From: Paenibacillus sp. BK033
Lineage (GTDB): Bacteria > Bacillota > Bacilli > Paenibacillales > Paenibacillaceae
Direction: 5' to 3'
Assembly: GCF_004345425.1 (NCBI RefSeq)
Contig: NZ_SLVP01000004.1
Location: 434,001-498,000, forward strand
Length of the DNA stretch: 64,000 bases
In this document: in pieces, positions 37,407 through 47,800 of the stretch
How positions within the stretch are numbered: the stretch's first letter is position 1
Layout: every line of letters begins with the position of its first letter
Program-made: the position numbers and the translations under genes
Notes under the pieces: generated by a model
Database searches by the model: none
Told to the model about the DNA's origin: nothing
The model's input: only the letters and a program-made list of their open reading frames with translations

Positions 37407-39119
37407 ATGAATCAAAATGAAAAAGCAATGGAACGCTATCAGGCTTGGTTGATCGACGCGATTATCGATGAGGCTACGAAGGAAGAGCTTCGCGGTATCG
37501 AAGGACATGAAAAGGAGATTACGGACCGCTTCTACCGCGATCTGGAATTTGGAACAGGCGGCCTCCGCGGCGTCATGGGCGCGGGCACCAACCGTCTGAA
37601 CGCTTATACCGTAGGCAAAGCTACGCAAGGTCTCGCGAACTGGCTGCTCTCCCTTACGGAAGGACAACCTTCCGCGGTAATCGCTCACGATTCGCGCAAC
37701 AACTCGCCCGAGTTTGCGCTTGATTCCGCTCTCGTCCTTGCCGCTAACGGCGTAAAAACCTATCTGTTCCCGTCGCTTCGTCCAACGCCACAGCTCTCCT
37801 ATGCGGTACGCGCGTTAGGTTGCTCCACGGGCATCGTCATCACGGCGAGCCACAACCCGCCGGAATATAACGGCTATAAAGCATACGGCGCGGACGGCTG
37901 CCAGCTGATCCCCGAAGACGCCGAGCAAGTTATCGCTTCGATCGGCCGGGTGACCGGTTTTGATCAAGTGAAAAGAATGAGCCGCGAGGACGCGGAAGCG
38001 CAAGGCCTTCTCGTATGGCTTGACGCGCAAGCAGACGAGCAATACACGGATACCGTTGTTGCGCAAAGCTTGAACAAAGAGCTGCTGCAAAGCGGCCTTG
38101 GCGAGAAATTCAAAGTCGTCTTTACGCCGCTTCATGGTTCGGGCAACCTGCCTGTCCGCGAGGTGCTGCGCAAAGCGGGCTTCAGCAATGTTCATATCGT
38201 AGCCGAGCAGGAGCAGCCTGACGGTTATTTCAGCACGGTCAAATCGCCGAATCCGGAAGAACGCGAAGCGTTTACGCTTGCAATCAAGCTTGCCCAAGAG
38301 ATTGACGCGGACATTATTATGGGTACGGATCCCGATGCCGACCGCATGGGTGCGGTTGTCAAAAACAATAATGGCGAATATGTCGTCCTGACAGGCAATC
38401 AGTCGGGCGCCCTGATGATTGAATATGTGCTCAGTCAATTGAAGGAGCGCGGCCAGCTGCCGGCTAACGGCGTCGTAATCAAGACGATCGTTACCAGCGA
38501 GATGGGGGCCGATATCGCTCGTTCTTACGGCGCTGCCGTAGAGAATACGTTGACTGGCTTCAAATATATTGGCGAGAAAATGACTTCTTACGAGCAAACG
38601 GGCGAGCATGCTTTCCTGTTCGGCTATGAAGAAAGCTACGGTTATTTGACTGGCGACTATGCCCGCGACAAGGATGCGGTTGTTGCTTCGTTATTGATTT
38701 GCGAAGCGGCGGCATACTATAGCAGTCAAGGAAAAACGTTGTACGACGTTCTACTCGAGCTGTACGCCAAGCATGGCTTCTACCTCGAGGGCCTGGAGTC
38801 GCGTACGCTGAAGGGTCTTGACGGCGTGCAGCAAATTGCCGGCATTATGAATGACTGGCGCAACAATCCGCCTGCCGATATCAACGGGGTGAAGGTGGAG
38901 AAGGTGCTTGATTACCTCGGCGGACTTGACGGTCTTCGTCCGGAGAACGTACTGAAATACATGCTCGCCGACGGATCGTGGTTCTGCCTGCGTCCATCCG
39001 GCACGGAGCCTAAGATTAAAGTGTACTTCGCCGTTCGCGGAGAGTCCACGGAGCATGCGGCCGAGCTGCTTGGCAAGCTCCGCGGCGCCGTCATGGAACG
39101 CGTAGACAGCAAAGCGTAA
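37407..39119 (+). CDS. Alpha-D-phosphohexomutase (phosphoglucomutase, PgcA type)
   Basis: 570 aa. The phosphoserine loop ITASHNPPEYNGYKAYG, the metal loop GTDPDADRMG, the sugar-specificity loop GYEESYGYLTGDYARDKDA and the phosphate-binding RPSGTEPKIKVYF are all present. It interconverts hexose 1- and 6-phosphates, feeding UDP-sugars to wall polymers and glycolipids. Directly upstream of the SCWP genes, it may supply precursors for them (inference). AAAGGAGTGAGG precedes the ATG. Confidence 0.93.
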   Translation: MNQNEKAMERYQAWLIDAIIDEATKEELRGIEGHEKEITDRFYRDLEFGTGGLRGVMGAGTNRLNAYTVGKATQGLANWLLSLTEGQPSAVIAHDSRNNSPEFALDSALVLAANGVKTYLFPSLRPTPQLSYAVRALGCSTGIVITASHNPPEYNGYKAYGADGCQLIPEDAEQVIASIGRVTGFDQVKRMSREDAEAQGLLVWLDAQADEQYTDTVVAQSLNKELLQSGLGEKFKVVFTPLHGSGNLPVREVLRKAGFSNVHIVAEQEQPDGYFSTVKSPNPEEREAFTLAIKLAQEIDADIIMGTDPDADRMGAVVKNNNGEYVVLTGNQSGALMIEYVLSQLKERGQLPANGVVIKTIVTSEMGADIARSYGAAVENTLTGFKYIGEKMTSYEQTGEHAFLFGYEESYGYLTGDYARDKDAVVASLLICEAAAYYSSQGKTLYDVLLELYAKHGFYLEGLESRTLKGLDGVQQIAGIMNDWRNNPPADINGVKVEKVLDYLGGLDGLRPENVLKYMLADGSWFCLRPSGTEPKIKVYFAVRGESTEHAAELLGKLRGAVMERVDSKA

Positions 39120-39186
39120 TCCGCGCGCCGGGTTATGACTGATCAGATAGGGATTACATTCGCAAGTGATTGAACGGAGGATTATT

Positions 39187-41289
39187 GTGCTTCAACGTTG
39201 GCAGCAATGGAACCGCAAAGCGATACTCTGGCTGTGGGTTATTGCAATTATTGGCGTGATCGCCGCAATGCCGATCGGTATGAATCGAATGAATATGGAA
39301 GCATCCTCGAAGTCCGTGGAATACGTATTCGATTATCGCGATCTGGTTGAAATCTCGGAATACCAGACGCGGCCGCAGCAGTTTATCGACGAGCAGCTTG
39401 AGAAAATGAAAGGCGCCGGCATTACGACAATGTCCCTGTACGAAAGCTCCCTGAAGGAGCTTTCCCAGGCCGGACGCCTGAAGTATTACAGCTCGAAGGA
39501 TATCGCTCTGCTTCAAAGCAAGCTGGAGCCGGTAGGGCAGAACTTTACTTACATTCTGTTCAGCGGCCCGGAAGAAGAAGAAAAGATTGGACCGATCATC
39601 CGTCAGGCGATGGATCATGCCGGTGCCACATACCGCCCTTGGTCCTTTGACGGCCGCAACGGCCTTGTTGTTGAACTGCCGCTGCAATCCGTGCAGCTGC
39701 AGCCGATGGATTTTGACCCGATGACGCTTCAAACCCTGCATGACAAGGGCTTTCACATTCTGGCCCGTTTCTCGGACCGCGTGCTGCCTTACGATGAGGC
39801 CGCAACGGATGCGCAGCTGGCCCGTCTGAAGGAAGTCGGCGTAACGCGCGTATTGTTTGACGGCGCTACGGTGAAGGGCTATAAGGATCAACCTGTGCTC
39901 CACAGCCTCAATTCGTTCGCTGAATTGCTTAACAAATACGGCATGGGAATCGCAACGATCGAGAACTTGAAAAAACCTCAATCCGGCATAAATAAATTAG
40001 CATATATTACAAATTATAATATCGTGCGCTTGTATTCCCTGTCGGCTGAAGACGCTATCGGCAAATCGCCGGAGGTGCTTACCGACCGCTTCCTGCTTGC
40101 CGCGAAGGACCGCAACATTCGGATGTTCTTCCTGAATGCCGGCGTGCAGACAAGCCTGGAGAAATCGGCCGTCGTAAGCGGTCTTGATAATCTCTACATC
40201 ACGATGAAGGGCAAAGACGGCCTGGTGCAGCGTTTGACCGATGCCGGCTTCTCGCCGAATCTGGCGCAGCCGTTTGACGTGAAGCATCCGTCTTATATCA
40301 AGCCGCTTAAGATGGTCGTAGCCGCTGGCGCGGTCGCTCTGATCGCGCTGCTGATAAACGTATTTATCCCGGGCACGCTGATTCCGCTTTATTTGATCGG
40401 TCTCGTGGGCGCGGCTGGCCTGTTCCAGATTAACAGTCCGCTTGCCGAGCAGGCGCTGGCGCTTGGAGCGGGCATCAGTGCCCCGACCCTTGCGCTAGTC
40501 TGGGTCATGAATCGCGTCTATGCCCGTACCGAGGGTAGTCTCCGCACGGTGGGCGGAGCTGCTTGGAATGGACGAGCCGGCGCTTCCGGCGAAGGCAAAT
40601 GGGTGTTCGAGGGGCTGACAGCCCGCCGCCGCCTTGGCCTCGCGGTCACCTGGTTTATCGTAACCGCGCTGATTTCGCTGATGGCGGTACCGTTTGTATT
40701 CGGTCTTTTGAACAATATTACGTATAGCATGGTGCTGCAGCAGTTCCGCGGCGTCAGCCTGCTTCATTTGGCGCCTATCGGCCTTACGGCGATTTACGTG
40801 CTGCTCTATACCGGCAACTCTCCGGTACGCCGCATCCGCAAGTTTGCCAATATGCCGATTACGGTGTTTATGGTCGTTGCTCTCGTGGTAATTGCCGTAG
40901 TAGGCATGTATTACCTGTCGCGTACGGGCAACGAGGGCTCGGCTTCGTCGCTGGAGCTGACGTTCCGCAACTGGCTGGAGCAGACGTTCGGCGTTCGTCC
41001 GCGGAGCAAGGAATTCCTCTTGGCGCATCCGCTGCTCCTGGCCGGTCTGTTCCTGGCGCTTCGTTACCGCGCAGCGTGGGTGTTCATTATTGTAGGCTCG
41101 ATCGGACAGCTGTCGATGGTCGATACGTTCGCTCACATTCATACGCCGCTGTACATTTCGATTATCCGCGTCTTCCTCGGTCTTGGTCTTGGGGCGATTA
41201 TCGGTCTGATCTTGATCGGAGTGTGGCAAGTGGTGGAAGGGGTATGGCGTAAATGGTCACCGGGACTGATAAAAAAACTTTCCGAGTAG
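39187..41289 (+). CDS. DUF5693 family multi-pass membrane protein beside csaB
   Basis: 700 aa. One N-terminal helix (ILWLWVIAIIGVIAAMPIGM) is followed by about 340 extracytoplasmic residues whose repeated beta-alpha text suggests a TIM-barrel-like fold. About nine C-terminal membrane helices follow (from about residue 373). The family has no assigned function as far as I know. Its last 37 bp overlap csaB, so the two are translationally linked. A role in exporting or transferring the SCWP is plausible by context only, by analogy with the csaAB operon of Bacillus anthracis, where csaA is a membrane protein. GTG 39187 follows CGGAGG (39175-39180). Confidence 0.8.
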   Translation: MLQRWQQWNRKAILWLWVIAIIGVIAAMPIGMNRMNMEASSKSVEYVFDYRDLVEISEYQTRPQQFIDEQLEKMKGAGITTMSLYESSLKELSQAGRLKYYSSKDIALLQSKLEPVGQNFTYILFSGPEEEEKIGPIIRQAMDHAGATYRPWSFDGRNGLVVELPLQSVQLQPMDFDPMTLQTLHDKGFHILARFSDRVLPYDEAATDAQLARLKEVGVTRVLFDGATVKGYKDQPVLHSLNSFAELLNKYGMGIATIENLKKPQSGINKLAYITNYNIVRLYSLSAEDAIGKSPEVLTDRFLLAAKDRNIRMFFLNAGVQTSLEKSAVVSGLDNLYITMKGKDGLVQRLTDAGFSPNLAQPFDVKHPSYIKPLKMVVAAGAVALIALLINVFIPGTLIPLYLIGLVGAAGLFQINSPLAEQALALGAGISAPTLALVWVMNRVYARTEGSLRTVGGAAWNGRAGASGEGKWVFEGLTARRRLGLAVTWFIVTALISLMAVPFVFGLLNNITYSMVLQQFRGVSLLHLAPIGLTAIYVLLYTGNSPVRRIRKFANMPITVFMVVALVVIAVVGMYYLSRTGNEGSASSLELTFRNWLEQTFGVRPRSKEFLLAHPLLLAGLFLALRYRAAWVFIIVGSIGQLSMVDTFAHIHTPLYISIIRVFLGLGLGAIIGLILIGVWQVVEGVWRKWSPGLIKKLSE

Positions 41290-42407
41290 TGATCTCCGGC
41301 TATTACGGTTTTCGCAACAGCGGCGATGAAGCGGTCCTCCGCTCCATCCTGCTGGCGTTAGCCGAGCAGGGCGAGGCTAACGGTATTCGCATTCAGCCGG
41401 TCGTGCTGTCGGCCGACCCGGCTTGGACAAGCCGCATGTACGGCGTGGAAGCCGTCCGGAGGATGCATCCGAAGGACGTGCTGAACGCGCTCCGTGCAAG
41501 CGACGGGCTGATCAGCGGCGGCGGAAGCCTGCTGCAGGATGCCACAAGCGCCAAGACGATTCCGTATTACACCGGAATCATCAAGCTTGCCCAATGGCTT
41601 GGCAAGCCGACGTTTATTTATTCGCAAGGGATCGGGCCGGTAAACCGGCGCTGGATGGATCCGCTTATCCGCTCGAGCATGCGGAAAAGCGCTTATGTGT
41701 CGGTGCGGGACGCCGAATCCGCCGAGCTATTGAAGCGGATTGGCGTTGCGCCTGGCCGGATCGAGGTTGTACCCGATCCGGTAATGGGGCTGCCGCTGCC
41801 GGCTGGCGCGGCAGCGGGGCGGGCGCAAGCCGCCGATGATGCGGCGGCTGTGCCCGTGCTGGGCGTGTCCTTGCGGCATTGGCGCAAGGACGGCGCCGAT
41901 CTTGGCCGCGCGGCAGACGCGCTGGCCGAGCTTGCCAGCCGCCGCCCGGTGCGGCTGCGGTTCCTTCCGTTCCATACGCCGGACGATGCGGAAGCATCGA
42001 AGCTGGTTATGGAACGGCTCAGCGGCAGGCTCGCCGAAGGAAGCTCGGCGGAGCTGGCCGCCTCTGGCGACGACCCCCAGCAAATGCTGCTGGAGGTAAG
42101 CCGCTGCGACGCGCTGTTCGGCATGCGCCTGCACGCGCTCATCTACGCGGCGAACCAGATGGTTCCGATGCTTGGCTTATCGTACGATCCGAAGATCGAT
42201 CAGTTCCTTCACCGTCTTGGTCTAACGGCGGTCGGAACGACCGAACAGCTTGATCCGGCTGCCTTCGCGGACAGCGCCGAACGGCTGCTGGGCGACGCAA
42301 ACGGCTGGAAAGAGAAGCATCGCGAAGCGATCGAACGATTAAGACAACAATCGCAGCAACCGGCGCAACAAATCGCGCAGTTATTGCGTCAAACCATATC
42401 GAGGTGA
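41253..42407 (+). CDS. csaB: Polysaccharide pyruvyl transferase CsaB
   Basis: 384 aa. It adds a pyruvate ketal from PEP to ManNAc of the secondary cell wall polymer, the modification SLH domains recognise. The N-terminus VVISGYYGFRNSGDEAVLRSIL, GGGSLLQDATS, TFIYSQGIGPV, and the C-terminal DALFGMRLHALIYAANQMVPMLGLSYDPKIDQF are CsaB signatures. It overlaps the DUF5693 gene by 37 bp and lies 7 bp before tagA. At least three SLH proteins in the window depend on it. Confidence 0.95.
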   Translation: MVTGTDKKTFRVVISGYYGFRNSGDEAVLRSILLALAEQGEANGIRIQPVVLSADPAWTSRMYGVEAVRRMHPKDVLNALRASDGLISGGGSLLQDATSAKTIPYYTGIIKLAQWLGKPTFIYSQGIGPVNRRWMDPLIRSSMRKSAYVSVRDAESAELLKRIGVAPGRIEVVPDPVMGLPLPAGAAAGRAQAADDAAAVPVLGVSLRHWRKDGADLGRAADALAELASRRPVRLRFLPFHTPDDAEASKLVMERLSGRLAEGSSAELAASGDDPQQMLLEVSRCDALFGMRLHALIYAANQMVPMLGLSYDPKIDQFLHRLGLTAVGTTEQLDPAAFADSAERLLGDANGWKEKHREAIERLRQQSQQPAQQIAQLLRQTISR

Positions 42408-42414
42408 TTTTCAC

Positions 42415-43176
42415 TTGTCGAAACAAGTCCCAACGGTGCCGATTTACGGAATTCCATTCTCCAAGATGAGCATGGACGAGACGGTCAGTTATCTAACAGA
42501 AGCAATTGTACAGAAGCGCCAGACGCATGTCATTACGGCTAATCCGATTATGGTAATGTCGGCTGTGGAAAGCCAGGATTACTACAAAATGATGAGAAAA
42601 GCCGAGCTTATCGTACCGGACGGTGCGGGAGTCGTATGGGCGGCCAATTATGTTGGAACCCCGGTGACAGAACGCGTAACGGGCTTTGACCTGTTGCATC
42701 GTCTTATGCAAGAGGGCGAGAAACGGAAATGGACAGCTTATTTGCTTGGCACCTCGCAGGAAATTATTGAAGCGGCGGCCGAGAAGCTTCAGCTGCAATA
42801 TCCGCAGGTTCGCATCGTAGGCTGCCGCAACGGCTACTTTGGCCCCGACCAGGACGCGGAAGTAATCGAAGCGGTTCGGCAGGCAGCACCGGATTTACTG
42901 TTTGTGGCAAGGGGTGCGGATACGCAGGAGCCTTGGATTGCCAAATATAAGAAGCAGCTTGGCGTCCCGCTTATTATGGGAGTTGGAGGAAGCTTCGATA
43001 TTATTGCAGGCAAGCTGAAAAGAGCGCCAGTCTTGTTCCAGAAGCTGCGTTTGGAGTGGTTTTACCGGTTATTACAGGAGCCGAAAAGGCTGCCAAGAAT
43101 GATGGTATTGCCGAAATTCGTCGTGAAAGTGGTTCGCGATAAAGAAAACGTCAAGAAACCACGCCCTACTACGTAA
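42415..43176 (+). CDS. tagA: TagA/WecG-type glycosyltransferase (ManNAc transfer to lipid-linked GlcNAc)
   Basis: 253 aa. THVITANPIMVMSA, the catalytic Asp in LIVPDGAGVVWAANYVG and GVGGSFDIIAGKLKRAP are typical of the family. The enzyme adds ManNAc to undecaprenyl-PP-GlcNAc made by TagO, beginning the SCWP or its linkage unit. It starts at TTG 42415 with GAGGTGA (42401-42407). Confidence 0.93.
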   Translation: MSKQVPTVPIYGIPFSKMSMDETVSYLTEAIVQKRQTHVITANPIMVMSAVESQDYYKMMRKAELIVPDGAGVVWAANYVGTPVTERVTGFDLLHRLMQEGEKRKWTAYLLGTSQEIIEAAAEKLQLQYPQVRIVGCRNGYFGPDQDAEVIEAVRQAAPDLLFVARGADTQEPWIAKYKKQLGVPLIMGVGGSFDIIAGKLKRAPVLFQKLRLEWFYRLLQEPKRLPRMMVLPKFVVKVVRDKENVKKPRPTT

Positions 43177-43215
43177 TAACCTCCCAAAACCGTTGAAAAT
43201 ACGTGAAAACGGGAT

Positions 43216-43245
43216 TTGGAGTTTCTTCTTCTGTCGGAGTATAAT
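43216..43245 (+). promoter_or_regulatory. Candidate SigA promoter of tagO
   Basis: TTGGAG (43216-43221), 18 bp, TATAAT (43240-43245). The -10 is perfect and the -35 weak. Confidence 0.55.
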
Positions 43246-43281
43246 TCACTTCGGTAGAAAGAAAAAGGGGAGCTGCACAAT

Positions 43282-44418
43282 ATGCCAGCAGGCTTACTGT
43301 ACACACTAGGATTTATCATATCTCTAATAATAGCTCTAGTTATGACACCGCTAGTTAAAAAATTCGCTTTCAAGGTTGGAGCGATCGATAAACCGAATCA
43401 CCGCAAGGTACATACGCGGATTATGCCCCGTATGGGCGGTCTCGGGATCTACCTTGCATTCGCAGTCGGATTTCTCATTCTGATGCCGTTTATTCCGGAC
43501 GGATTGCTGAACCACGAGGGAGAGAATCTGATCCGCGCCGTTCTGGTTGGCGGTACGATGATTATCCTCATCGGCGCGTTTGATGACCGCTTCGAGCTGT
43601 CGGCCAAGGTAAAGCTGGTTGCTCAAATCGCTGCGGCATGCGTAGTTGTGTTCGGCTTTGGCGTCAAGATCGACCTGCTGAACGTACCGTTTGGCGCAAC
43701 GATGCAGCCGATCGAAGCATGGGTATCCATTCCAATTACGATTTTCTGGATTGTGGGCGTTACGAACGCAATCAACCTGATCGACGGTCTGGACGGGCTG
43801 GCAGGAGGAGTCTCCGCCATTGCGATCGGTACCATCCTCGTGATGGCGATCATCATGGGCAACGTGCCAATTATCTTGCTCAGCGTTCTGCTCTTGGGCG
43901 GTATCGTTGGATTCCTGTACTTCAACTTCCATCCGGCCAAAATCTTTATGGGCGACTCCGGCTCCTTGTTCCTGGGCTTCTGCCTGGCGATGCTGTCGAT
44001 GACGAGCTTTAAGCAGATTACGATCGTATCGTTCGTAACTCCGCTGCTTATCATCGGTGTACCGCTGTCCGATACGTTCTTCGCGATCATTCGTCGTCTT
44101 GTGAACAAACGTCCGATCTTTGCGCCGGACAAAGGACATCTGCATCATTGTCTGCAAGAGCTTGGCTTCAGCCATCGCAAGACCGTTCTTATCATCTGGA
44201 GCGTGGCTGCGGTGTTCGGCGGATTTGCGGTTCTGCAATCGACCGTCGTGCAATCATCCTCCGCGAATTGGATTACATTTATCGTGATCTGTCTGGTCAT
44301 CTTCAGCCTTCAGATTGGCGCAGAGCTTATCGGGATCGTGGACAAAACGCGCCGTCCGCTTATCAACTTCTTAAACCGCATGTTCCGTCCGAAGGTAGAT
44401 GCGAGAAGCTCGAAATAA
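43282..44418 (+). CDS. tagO: Undecaprenyl-phosphate GlcNAc-1-phosphate transferase
   Basis: 378 aa polytopic membrane enzyme that starts wall polymer synthesis by loading GlcNAc-1-P on undecaprenyl phosphate. KVHTRIMPRMGGLGIYLAF, the catalytic Asp region NAINLIDGLDGLAGGVS, FNFHPAKIFMGDSGSLFLGF and KGHLHHCLQELG are all conserved. It follows csaB-tagA but has its own promoter and terminator. AAAGGGGA precedes the ATG. Confidence 0.94.
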   Translation: MPAGLLYTLGFIISLIIALVMTPLVKKFAFKVGAIDKPNHRKVHTRIMPRMGGLGIYLAFAVGFLILMPFIPDGLLNHEGENLIRAVLVGGTMIILIGAFDDRFELSAKVKLVAQIAAACVVVFGFGVKIDLLNVPFGATMQPIEAWVSIPITIFWIVGVTNAINLIDGLDGLAGGVSAIAIGTILVMAIIMGNVPIILLSVLLLGGIVGFLYFNFHPAKIFMGDSGSLFLGFCLAMLSMTSFKQITIVSFVTPLLIIGVPLSDTFFAIIRRLVNKRPIFAPDKGHLHHCLQELGFSHRKTVLIIWSVAAVFGGFAVLQSTVVQSSSANWITFIVICLVIFSLQIGAELIGIVDKTRRPLINFLNRMFRPKVDARSSK

Positions 44419-44441
44419 TCGTTATTTTATTACATGTGTGC

Positions 44442-44494
44442 AAAAAGGTTGTTCCAAGCGGCAAACGAAAGTTTGCTGCCGGGACAACCTTTTT
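44442..44494 (+). terminator. Rho-independent terminator of tagO
   Basis: AAAAAGGTTGTTCC pairs with GGGACAACCTTTTT. A perfect inner stem GCGGCAAAC/GTTTGCTGC is capped by a GAAA tetraloop. The T-run is part of the stem end. Confidence 0.9.
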
Positions 44495-44580
44495 GCCGTT
44501 TTAGTGGATAAGGCTCTGCTCGGGTCTTATGGTCACCCCACAGGGTCCTATCTATTTGTACGAAGAATTTAGCCTAGTGA

Positions 44581-44608
44581 TTGATAATCATTAAAATTTC
44601 TTTATAAT
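44581..44608 (+). promoter_or_regulatory. Strong SigA promoter of the 1345-aa SLH protein gene, with Fur-like box
   Basis: TTGATA (44581-44586), 16 bp, TATAAT (44603-44608): 11 of 12 consensus bases. TGATAATCATTAAAA (44582-44596) matches the 15-bp Fur 7-1-7 pattern at 13 of 15 and lies over the -35. The leader to 44824 is about 210 nt. No other gene lies in 44419-44823. Confidence 0.65.
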
Positions 44609-44823
44609 TCCAATCTGCCAAATGAACTAACATTTTAGGGCCAGGGGACCGATAACAACAGTACAGAACTATTCTTCAACCGAAGACAGTGAGGGAGGAA
44701 ATAAATCGGAACATACAGCTTACTTACAATCGGCCTCTAATTGCAATGTCAACCAGTTGGAACCGTCGATCGTTCAATTATTCATTAACGCTAACAGCCA
44801 TTACATAAAGGAGGATCATCGTT

Positions 44824-47800
44824 TTGAAAAAGCTATTATCCCTTGTGCTGTCACTGGCGCTTCTAATTACGCTGCTGCCGCCGTTTAGTACACCGCACAA
44901 AGCATCTGCAGCGGGAACGTATTTTATGTTCAACAACGAGATGTATGCAGCTAAGGACGCACGCATGACTACCGATAAGTACGTCACACTGACAGGTACG
45001 ATTAATAGTGTTGTAGGCAACTCGATTAGTTATAGTGTCTACAATATTAAGAGGAATGACCCGACTGAGGCTCCAGTCAAAAGTATTGAGAATCAGACCT
45101 CCAACATCAAGCTGACTGGCAACAATCTCACTGTGACTAACTTGGAGCTTTATCCGGGTCTGAACAAGATTACCTTTAAAGGGATTTATGGTACGTCAAC
45201 CGTCACAGAATCCATTTACATCGAATATCGCGATAACCCGTTGTTATATGACTTGACTGCGAATATCCGCGGTGTTCAATATAGCATTCTGGAGGACGCA
45301 ACAACGATTCTTCAATCTCCTATGTCGGAAGGCAAAGATAGTGAAGATATTTCAATCAGTGGTGTAGCGCCGAATGCAACGAAGGTTACTGTTGTCATGA
45401 ATGGCAAGAGTTACGAATACCGGGTTTCCGACGCGGGAGATTATAAGTTTATCGCCTCTCCGCTCAATATCAAGGCGGGTAAAAACATTGTCACGATTCG
45501 TGTCTCGAATGATAGTCAGACCATTGAAACGACAAGAGAGCTTGCGTTTTATAACGGTAGTGTTACCTTTTACGATGTGAATTTGACGGACGGAACAAGT
45601 ACGGCTGACCTTTCACAAGGACCGGATCTTTCCGTTGATACGGATAGTACTGATTCTTTAACACTTACAGGCAAAGCGATTGTTCCTGTGCAGCAGGTTT
45701 CGGATATAGCCGATGTTATATCGAAATTTATATTTGCACCTGACGCTCAATTTACTTCTACTCCGACGATTAAGGTTACTCGAACTACTCCGGATGCGGG
45801 AACATATAAACCATCGGATAAATTTATTACGGTCGAGTTCTCGTCGGACCTTGGAAGCATTAATGCTTTTACTGCAGAAAAAAATTATACCTTTAATCTG
45901 AAAGGATATAACGTCGTAAAGAAGCAGACCGAACAGTCCGATACGATGACGTTCAAGCTTCATAACAGTACCAATCCTTATATTTACGACGTCAATTATT
46001 TGAATGGATATACGTCCGATATGAGCACAAAGGCATCGCAGCTTCAGTCGCTTGTTGGCACGGATATCGAGAACGCTAATATTTTCGCGCTCCCGATGGG
46101 CGTTGAAGTTTTGATCGGCAACTATTCTTCGTTAAGCGGTTCTTATACGGGTATTATGAGCCTCGCAGACTCTTCGGGAGCTGTACAAACAGGTTCCTTC
46201 CGTCAGCTCGGCTTTGAACAAGTCGTTTACCGCAATGTTAATGGAGTATCGCGTCCGTTCCTTCGCGTATTTATGGAAATATCCAAGATGCCGTCCGCCG
46301 GTACGCAGAATCTGTATTTTAAATTAAAAAACGATACGGCTGGCATGAAGAAAGTAACGGTTAAGCTCCTTTATGGCCCTTTTGCGAAGTACGACAGTAT
46401 TTATGATGGTTTAGTTGTTAAGTATGATACAACTTTGGGCGATGATGCAGGCAAAACCTTTTTGCTTAGTCAATTAGGTCAATTTGCAGGACAGTTCTCC
46501 AACGTAGCTAACGAGAGTGATATCGTATTTTCGAAACAGGCCACTTCGACCAAACCGCAAACTGTATATTTCTACTTAAATAATGTTGCAATCGGTTTGA
46601 CTCAGGGTTCGTCTTTGTCTCAATTCAGAATAGATCCTGCAGACGAGGAGCTTGCATTTAATATTTTGAACAAGACAGGCGAGAATACGATTCGTATTGT
46701 ATTCAACACCGCGAAGAACAATTACGAGAATACAGTCAAATTTAATATCGTGCCGACTAATTTGCCTACCATTCCGGCACCGAATACGGATGGGGTTTAT
46801 CCGTACAGTATCAGCAGGACTGAACCTTTACCCAACGATCCGAACTTTACAAAGGTATCAAGCTTCTTCTCCACGAAGGAAGCTCAGATGAAGGTATATG
46901 GTACATTTGCCTTTCTTGACCTGGGCGAAAGACCTGATCTTATTCAGAGTAAAGTAACGGCTTTGGGAGGGTCGAGTACCAATTACATCTTGCAGATCAG
47001 CTCTCCGAATTTCAAAAGCGATATCGAATGGAATTTATCCAAGGAATTCACAGTGGTATCAAATGGCGTACGAATCCAAATCGTAAATCCAAGCACGCCA
47101 AGTCAAGATAATACAATACCGAATCTTCAAGTTTTCTATGATGTGAACGGCAAGTATTTCTACTTTATCCTGGACAATCAGGAAGTTCCGGATGATGGCA
47201 GTTCGCAGATTTATTTGATAACCGTATTTAATACCGGTAAAACCGGTCCTCGCGCGACGTATCGCCTGCAGGTGGATCCGATCGCTATTCCTTATACGGT
47301 ACTCGCGCCAGTCTTGGAAGAGCGTAATCTGAATCAGAACTATGTGGATGTTATTATCACATCGCCTGGCGCGGAAACGATGACTATCAACAAGATCGCC
47401 GCGAAGAAAGTTAATTATTTGGATTATTCTAATGATCCGGTTAATCCGACGCCTATTGAATCGTTTAAGGTACGCGTAACGGGATTGAAAGAGAATAAGG
47501 AAACAGCTATCCCAATTGTCATTACGAGAGGTAAAGACAAGATTACCGATACGCTTAAAGTAAACTATCAGCCTGCTAATATTCCAGGAGCTCAGTACAC
47601 GGAAACAATGGCGACTTCTCACAAGGCTTTTAATGGCAGCCTGGCGCTTACTTTTCCAAAGAATACAAAGCTGATCCGTCCTTCCTACAATTCGACGGCA
47701 AGCAACTCGAGTCAAATTTACAGCGGCAATCAGCTGCTGTTCGGTATTGCCAATCCAACTGACGGTATTGTCAATCGTTATGAATATCGGAAACAGCCGG

